Assembly: GCA_020636045.1 (NCBI GenBank)
Contig: JACJYP010000003.1
Coordinates: forward strand, 1-64,000
DNA length: 64,000 bases
Source of the DNA: Lewinellaceae bacterium
Lineage (GTDB): Bacteria > Bacteroidota > Bacteroidia > Chitinophagales > Saprospiraceae
Direction of reading: 5' to 3'
In this document: positions 59,279 to 64,000 of the stretch, piece by piece
Layout: every line of letters begins with the position of its first letter
Position numbering within the stretch: position 1 is the stretch's first letter
Notes under the pieces: model-generated
The model's database searches: none
What the model was told of the DNA's origin: nothing
The model's input: only the letters and a program-made list of their open reading frames with translations
Program-made: the position numbers and the translations under genes

Positions 59279-61732
59279 ATGGCTAAAGGCAAACGCGGAC
59301 AATTAAGCATGAATTTTGACAGCGAGCGGGTCTCGAAACTGATCGGGATATTCCTGCTGTTCCTGTCCTTTTACTTCTTTATTGCCTTTGTTTCTTACCT
59401 GTTCACCTGGAAAAACGATCACGACATCGTTTTCCACTTTTCTTGGGATATGTTTTTCGCCGATGTGCAGGTGGATAACTGGCTGGGCAGGCTGGGCGCT
59501 TTTCTTTCGGACAGCGTCTTTTACTGGGGTTTTGGTATTTCGTCTTTCGGACTGGTTTATCTGTTGTACAAATACGGCCTTGCGCTGGTGCGCCGCGTAC
59601 CGCTCGGTTACCTGAGTATCACCACCCAGCGGACAGTGATCCTGATGGTGATCGCTTCCATTGTCAGTTCGTTTTTTTTTCAATCCCTGGAATTTCCCTG
59701 GGGAGGCGTCTTCGGACAGTCCATCAGTGAATACATTCAGAACTTTCTGGGTGTCATCGGGACGCTGGCCCTGATGCTGTTTGCGCTGATCGCGACGTTC
59801 GTATGGTCAAACAACCCCAATTTCGAAGAATTTACCTGGCAAAAGGTCTGGGAAGAAACCAAACAGGCCTGGAATGACCTGCTGACGGGCAATTTCGGCA
59901 AGCGCCGTCCCGCTACGCCGGCGCCGCCGACCCGCGTGAAAGCCAACATTCCCGCCCCGCAGGAAGAAGAGATCCAGGCAAAAGTGGCAGAGCCCGAAAC
60001 CGCCAGGCCGGAGGCTCAACTGACGATCGATCTCAGCCAGCGCAGCGCGCTTTTTGCCGAAGAGGCCAAACCCGAGCCGGCAGCAAAGGGGACCGATACG
60101 GAACTCGAGATCAACCAAACCCCGCCGGCGCCCGTACAACCCGAAGATTCGGATGCATACAAACCGCCGGTAGTGGCCGTGCAGGAGGACAATCCCAACC
60201 TCAGCGAACCCTACGACCCTACCCTCGAACTTTCGCACTATGAATACCCGCACCTCCAGTTGCTCAATGAATATGAAAAGCAACAACTGGAGATCGACCG
60301 GGAAGAACTGGAGGCCAACAAAAACCAGATACTCCAGACGTTGATGTATTTCAAGATCGAGATCGAAAAGATCAAGGCCACTATCGGACCTACCGTTACG
60401 CTGTACGAGATCATCCCGGCGCGTGGCATCCGTATCTCAAAGATCAAAAACCTGGAAGACGATATTGCCCTCAACCTGTCGGCCCTCGGTATCCGGATCA
60501 TCGCTCCGATCCCCGGCAAAGGCACGATCGGGATCGAGGTGCCCAATAAAAAGCGGCAGACTGTCGGTATGCGAGAAGTGCTGATGGACGAACGCTTCAA
60601 ACGCGCGAAAATGGAACTGCCGGTCGCCCTGGGCAAAACCATTCAGGACGAGACTTTTGTGGCCGACCTGACCAAAATGCCGCACCTGCTCATTGCCGGT
60701 GCAACCGGCCAGGGTAAATCGGTGGGCATCAACGTCATCCTGGCTTCGCTGCTGTACAAAAAACACCCCTCACAGGTAAAACTTATCCTCATCGACCCCA
60801 AAAAGGTCGAACTCTTTCCCTACGCAAAACTGGAAAACCATTTTCTCGGTTTTTTGCCCGATCAACTGGAGCCTATTGTTACGGAGACCTCCAAGGTGGT
60901 TCAAACCCTGAACTCGCTGATCATCGAGATGGAAACGCGCTACGACCTGCTCAAGAAAGCGGAAGTGCGCAACATTGCCGAATATAACGACAAGTTTGTG
61001 GGCAGGCGCCTCAATCCCACCAAGGGGCACCGTTTCCTGCCCTATATCGTGCTGGTGATCGACGAATTTGCCGACCTGATCATGACGGCGGGCAAGGAAG
61101 TGGAACTGCCGATCGGCCGCCTCGCACAGCTATCGCGCGCCGTAGGCATCCACCTGATCATCGCCACGCAGCGTCCCTCCGTGAACATCATTACGGGTGT
61201 GATCAAGGCCAATTTCCCGGCGCGCATCGCCTTCAAAGTTGCCTCGAAAGTCGACTCGCGCACGATCCTGGATACCGGCGGTTCCGAACAACTCACCGGC
61301 CGCGGCGACATGTTGCTGTCAGTCGGCGGCGATATCGTGCGCCTGCAAAGCGCATTTGTCGACACGCCCGAAATCGAGCGTGTGATCGAATTTATCTCCA
61401 AACAACAGGGATTCCTGGAGCCATTCTTCCTGCCTGAATTCCACCCCGACGGAGAATCTGGCGGCGACTCGAAGGAGTTTTCGTTCTCCGAAATGGACGA
61501 AATGCTGGAAGATGCCGCCCGCCTGGTTGTGGAAACGCAGCATGGCTCAACCAGCATGATCCAGCGCCGCATGAAACTCGGCTATAATCGCGCCGGCCGC
61601 ATCATGGATCAACTGGAATCGCTCGGCATCGTCGGCCCTACCGAGGGCTCCAAGCCACGCGAAGTGTTGTATTACAGTGTGGATGAACTGGAACGTTTTC
61701 TGACGGAACTCCGCAACAAACGCAGTTCCTGA
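59279..61732 (+). CDS. ftsK: DNA translocase FtsK/SpoIIIE
   Basis: An 817-residue protein: four N-terminal transmembrane segments (LIGIFLLFLSFYFFIAFVSYLFTW, WGFGISSFGLVYLLYKYGLALV, LMVIASIVSSFFFQ and FLGVIGTLALMLFALIATFVW), a Pro/Glu-rich linker (about residues 210-320), then the motor domain. Walker A is LLIAGATGQGKSVGINV, Walker B is VLVIDEFADLIM, and the C-terminal gamma winged-helix is QRRMKLGYNRAGRIMDQLESLGIVGP. It pumps DNA at the division septum and activates XerCD at dif; a dif site was not seen here. The linker is short relative to E. coli FtsK. Confidence 0.97.
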   Translation: MAKGKRGQLSMNFDSERVSKLIGIFLLFLSFYFFIAFVSYLFTWKNDHDIVFHFSWDMFFADVQVDNWLGRLGAFLSDSVFYWGFGISSFGLVYLLYKYGLALVRRVPLGYLSITTQRTVILMVIASIVSSFFFQSLEFPWGGVFGQSISEYIQNFLGVIGTLALMLFALIATFVWSNNPNFEEFTWQKVWEETKQAWNDLLTGNFGKRRPATPAPPTRVKANIPAPQEEEIQAKVAEPETARPEAQLTIDLSQRSALFAEEAKPEPAAKGTDTELEINQTPPAPVQPEDSDAYKPPVVAVQEDNPNLSEPYDPTLELSHYEYPHLQLLNEYEKQQLEIDREELEANKNQILQTLMYFKIEIEKIKATIGPTVTLYEIIPARGIRISKIKNLEDDIALNLSALGIRIIAPIPGKGTIGIEVPNKKRQTVGMREVLMDERFKRAKMELPVALGKTIQDETFVADLTKMPHLLIAGATGQGKSVGINVILASLLYKKHPSQVKLILIDPKKVELFPYAKLENHFLGFLPDQLEPIVTETSKVVQTLNSLIIEMETRYDLLKKAEVRNIAEYNDKFVGRRLNPTKGHRFLPYIVLVIDEFADLIMTAGKEVELPIGRLAQLSRAVGIHLIIATQRPSVNIITGVIKANFPARIAFKVASKVDSRTILDTGGSEQLTGRGDMLLSVGGDIVRLQSAFVDTPEIERVIEFISKQQGFLEPFFLPEFHPDGESGGDSKEFSFSEMDEMLEDAARLVVETQHGSTSMIQRRMKLGYNRAGRIMDQLESLGIVGPTEGSKPREVLYYSVDELERFLTELRNKRSS

Positions 61733-61857
61733 TCACCGGCTTTTTGCAACCTATCGTCTGATCCCGTGTCCTTCTTTTGACGATTGTCAAAAGAAAATCC
61801 ACCCATACTGAAACGATCCGGCACCCTTTCTGTGTTTGCCAGCAAAACATCAACGGT

Positions 61858-64000
61858 ATGAACCTCCCTGTTACCCTCCTGTTAGGCATTTGCTGCCTGG
61901 CGGGCTCACTGCCTGCCCAACCGCCCCATGTGAACATCGAAAAACGACAGTATTTCACGCAGGTGCTCGGCGACGGGGGTATCGAGTTCGATGGCATCCC
62001 GAACGAGCCGGCCTGGGATAAAGTGGAATGGGGCAGCGATTTCATCCAGTATCAGCCGGATGAAGGGCGCCAGCCGGCCCAGCAGACGCAATTCAAGATC
62101 CTGTACGACAACAAGTACCTGTACGTCGGCTACCGGTGCTACGATACCTCGCCCGACAGTATCGTACAGCGGATGAGCCGGCGCGACGAGTTCCCCGGCG
62201 ACTGGGTTGAGATCAACATCGACAGTTACCATGATCTGCGTACGGCATTTTCTTTTACGCTGTCAGTAAGCGGCGTGAAAGGCGACGAATTCGTGTCGGA
62301 CAACGGCAACAACTGGGATACCAACTGGAACCCGATTTGGTACGCCAAAACGCATGTGGACAGCCTGGGCTGGACGGCGGAAGTCAAGATACCGTTTAGC
62401 CAATTGCGCTACGGCAACCAGGCCGAACCGGTGTGGGGCATCCAGTGCATGCGGCGGATATTCAGGAAAGAAGAACGCTCTACCTGGCAATACATTCCCC
62501 AAAATTCGGGTGGCTGGGTCAGCGGATACGGCGAACTGCACGGCCTGCGCGATCTGCCCGACCGGAAGCAGGTGGAACTGGCGCCTTACGTTGTCGCGCA
62601 AACCGAACAATTTGAAAAAGAAGCGGGCAATCCCTTCGCCGACGGTTCCCGCAACCGCCTCAGCGCAGGCCTGGACGGCAAGGTCGCCGTGACCAGCGAT
62701 CTGATCCTCGATTTTACCATCAATCCGGATTTCGGGCAGGTAGAGGCCGATCCCGGCGCCGTGCGGCTCGACGGATATGAAGTGTTTTTTGAAGAACGGC
62801 GGCCGTTTTTTATGGAAAGCCGCAATCTTTTCGATTACCGCCTCACCGGCTCGGAGGCCGGCGGCGATTACGATGCCGACCTGCTTTTTTATTCCCGGCG
62901 GATCGGCGGGGCGCCGCACGGCTCACCCGATCTCGCTGACGGAGAATTTGCGGAAGTGCCGCAGAAAACCTCTATCCTGGGCGCAGCAAAGTTTAGCGGG
63001 AAAACAAAGAAAGGTTGGTCCATCGGCATCCTGGAAAGTGTTACACAGCAGGAGAATGCTACGATCGACCACGGCGGCGACCGCCGCAAGGAGCTCGTGG
63101 AGCCGACGACCAATTACTTCGTCGGCCGGCTGTTGAAAGATTTCGACCAGGGCAATACGATCATCGGAGGCGTATTCAGCGCCGTAAACCGCGACAACGC
63201 GCTGAGCTGGCTGCATCGCAACGCTTATTCCGGCGGCATAGACATACAGCATTTCTGGAAGAATCGCTGGTGGTATATCAAGGCAAACGGCATTTTTAGC
63301 CGGGTAGAGGGCAGCCCGGAGGCCATTCTGGAGACTCAGACCGGCTTCGTGCATCTTTTTCAGCGCAGCAATGCCGACCACCTGGCTGTGGACAGTACCC
63401 GGACTTCGCTTACCGGTACCGGCGGCACGTTCCGTATCGGCAAGATCGGCGGGATTCCGGATAAGATCGGCGGCGTCTTTAAATTTGAATCGGGCCTTAC
63501 CTGGCGTTCGCCCGACCTCGAACTCAACGATGTCGGCTTCCTGCGGGCAGCCGACGAGGTCAATCACTTTACCTGGGCGGGATACCAGATCCAGAAGCCG
63601 TTCTCGATCTTTCGGAACGCCAGGGTCAACTATAACCACTGGATGCGCTGGGACTTTGGCGGACAATTTCTCTATTCCGCATTTAATACCAATATGCACG
63701 CGTGGTTTCAGAACAACTGGCGCATCGGCACGGGCCTCACCTGGAACCCGCTGGAAATATCCAACAACGCGTTGCGGGGAGGCTCCTCATTGCGCCGGCC
63801 GCCGGGCCTCGGGCAGTTTGTCTATCTCGAAACCGACGGGCGCAAAAAAGTGGCCTTTTATTCAAATGCTTTCTGGGCCTGGGGATTCGACAATACGGTG
63901 CGGGTGCAGGAATATTACAACACCATCGTGTACCAGCCTTTCGACGCCCTGCGGCTAAGCCTGACGCCCGGGTATAACCGCTCCTGGCGGAAGCAGGACC
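61858..64000 (+). CDS. DUF5916 / carbohydrate-binding family 9-like outer-membrane protein (3' end outside window)
   Basis: At least 714 residues, open to the window edge. A signal peptide (LLLGICCLAGSLPAQ) is followed by a CBM9-like domain: GGIEFDGIPNEPAWDKVEWGSDFIQYQPDEG, FKILYDNKYLYVGYRCYD, FPGDWVEINIDSYHD. The DUF5916 region follows, with the characteristic LIDFTINPDFGQVEADPGAVRLDGYE-like block and EVFFEERRPFFMES, then beta-barrel-like strands. The family is common in Bacteroidetes, with unknown role, probably outer-membrane associated. The last part of the barrel lies outside the window. Confidence 0.85.
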   Translation, partial: MNLPVTLLLGICCLAGSLPAQPPHVNIEKRQYFTQVLGDGGIEFDGIPNEPAWDKVEWGSDFIQYQPDEGRQPAQQTQFKILYDNKYLYVGYRCYDTSPDSIVQRMSRRDEFPGDWVEINIDSYHDLRTAFSFTLSVSGVKGDEFVSDNGNNWDTNWNPIWYAKTHVDSLGWTAEVKIPFSQLRYGNQAEPVWGIQCMRRIFRKEERSTWQYIPQNSGGWVSGYGELHGLRDLPDRKQVELAPYVVAQTEQFEKEAGNPFADGSRNRLSAGLDGKVAVTSDLILDFTINPDFGQVEADPGAVRLDGYEVFFEERRPFFMESRNLFDYRLTGSEAGGDYDADLLFYSRRIGGAPHGSPDLADGEFAEVPQKTSILGAAKFSGKTKKGWSIGILESVTQQENATIDHGGDRRKELVEPTTNYFVGRLLKDFDQGNTIIGGVFSAVNRDNALSWLHRNAYSGGIDIQHFWKNRWWYIKANGIFSRVEGSPEAILETQTGFVHLFQRSNADHLAVDSTRTSLTGTGGTFRIGKIGGIPDKIGGVFKFESGLTWRSPDLELNDVGFLRAADEVNHFTWAGYQIQKPFSIFRNARVNYNHWMRWDFGGQFLYSAFNTNMHAWFQNNWRIGTGLTWNPLEISNNALRGGSSLRRPPGLGQFVYLETDGRKKVAFYSNAFWAWGFDNTVRVQEYYNTIVYQPFDALRLSLTPGYNRSWRKQD

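Overview
The window looks like a chromosomal segment of a Bacteroidetes (Bacteroidota) bacterium, most likely from the Saprospiraceae/Chitinophagia side of the phylum. The reasons are direct: several secreted proteins end in a type IX secretion system (T9SS) type A sorting domain, the T9SS regulator PorX and the T9SS protein PorQ are both present, promoter boxes of the TAnnTTTG type occur, and strong Shine-Dalgarno sites are rare. The DNA is moderately GC-rich, with AT-rich intergenic stretches. No rRNA, tRNA, CRISPR array, prophage or intact insertion sequence was recognised. This placement is inference from gene content, not from a marker-gene tree.

Region by region. 1-6.3 kb: a truncated choice-of-anchor-B surface protein, hisA, an outer-membrane barrel protein, an acyltransferase and an orphan RND adaptor. 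6.3-13 kb: a TrpF-like protein without the catalytic cysteine, a DUF2142 membrane protein coupled to a large Asp-box (BNR) T9SS protein, and another T9SS cargo. 13-24 kb: small metabolic and housekeeping genes (DUF2306, GNAT, degenerate GIY-YIG, SDR, DinB-like, cyclophilin), a T9SS cargo, a CotH-like protein, a protein built from about thirteen 23-residue repeats plus a peptidoglycan-binding domain, and an HD phosphohydrolase. 24-38 kb: porX, a 468-bp nested inverted-repeat region, two related polytopic GT-C-like membrane proteins, a TolB-like protein, a TlpA/thioredoxin pair, IMPase, DUF4197, peroxiredoxin, and an NtrC-type regulator without a DNA-binding domain. 38.1-38.5 kb: an AT-rich stretch with five DnaA-box matches directly before dnaB, proposed here as a candidate replication origin. 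38.5-64 kb: 19 of 20 genes lie on the + strand: dnaB, Nif3, a zinc-ribbon protein, a second TlpA/thioredoxin pair, surface proteins, porQ, rpsL-rpsG-fusA, a VOC protein, ftsK and a truncated DUF5916 protein; tatA is the only exception.

How the genes work together: PorX, PorQ and five sorting-domain cargo proteins form the clearest functional theme, surface protein secretion. A second theme is envelope thiol redox chemistry (two TlpA-like/CNHC-thioredoxin pairs and a peroxiredoxin). A third is core replication and translation (candidate oriC, dnaB, ftsK, the str operon). The intergenic DNA carries several distinct families of small inverted-repeat elements: a MITE-like pair with GAGGCT ends, REP-like 15-mers, and two-stem elements. 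These are the least explained part of the window.
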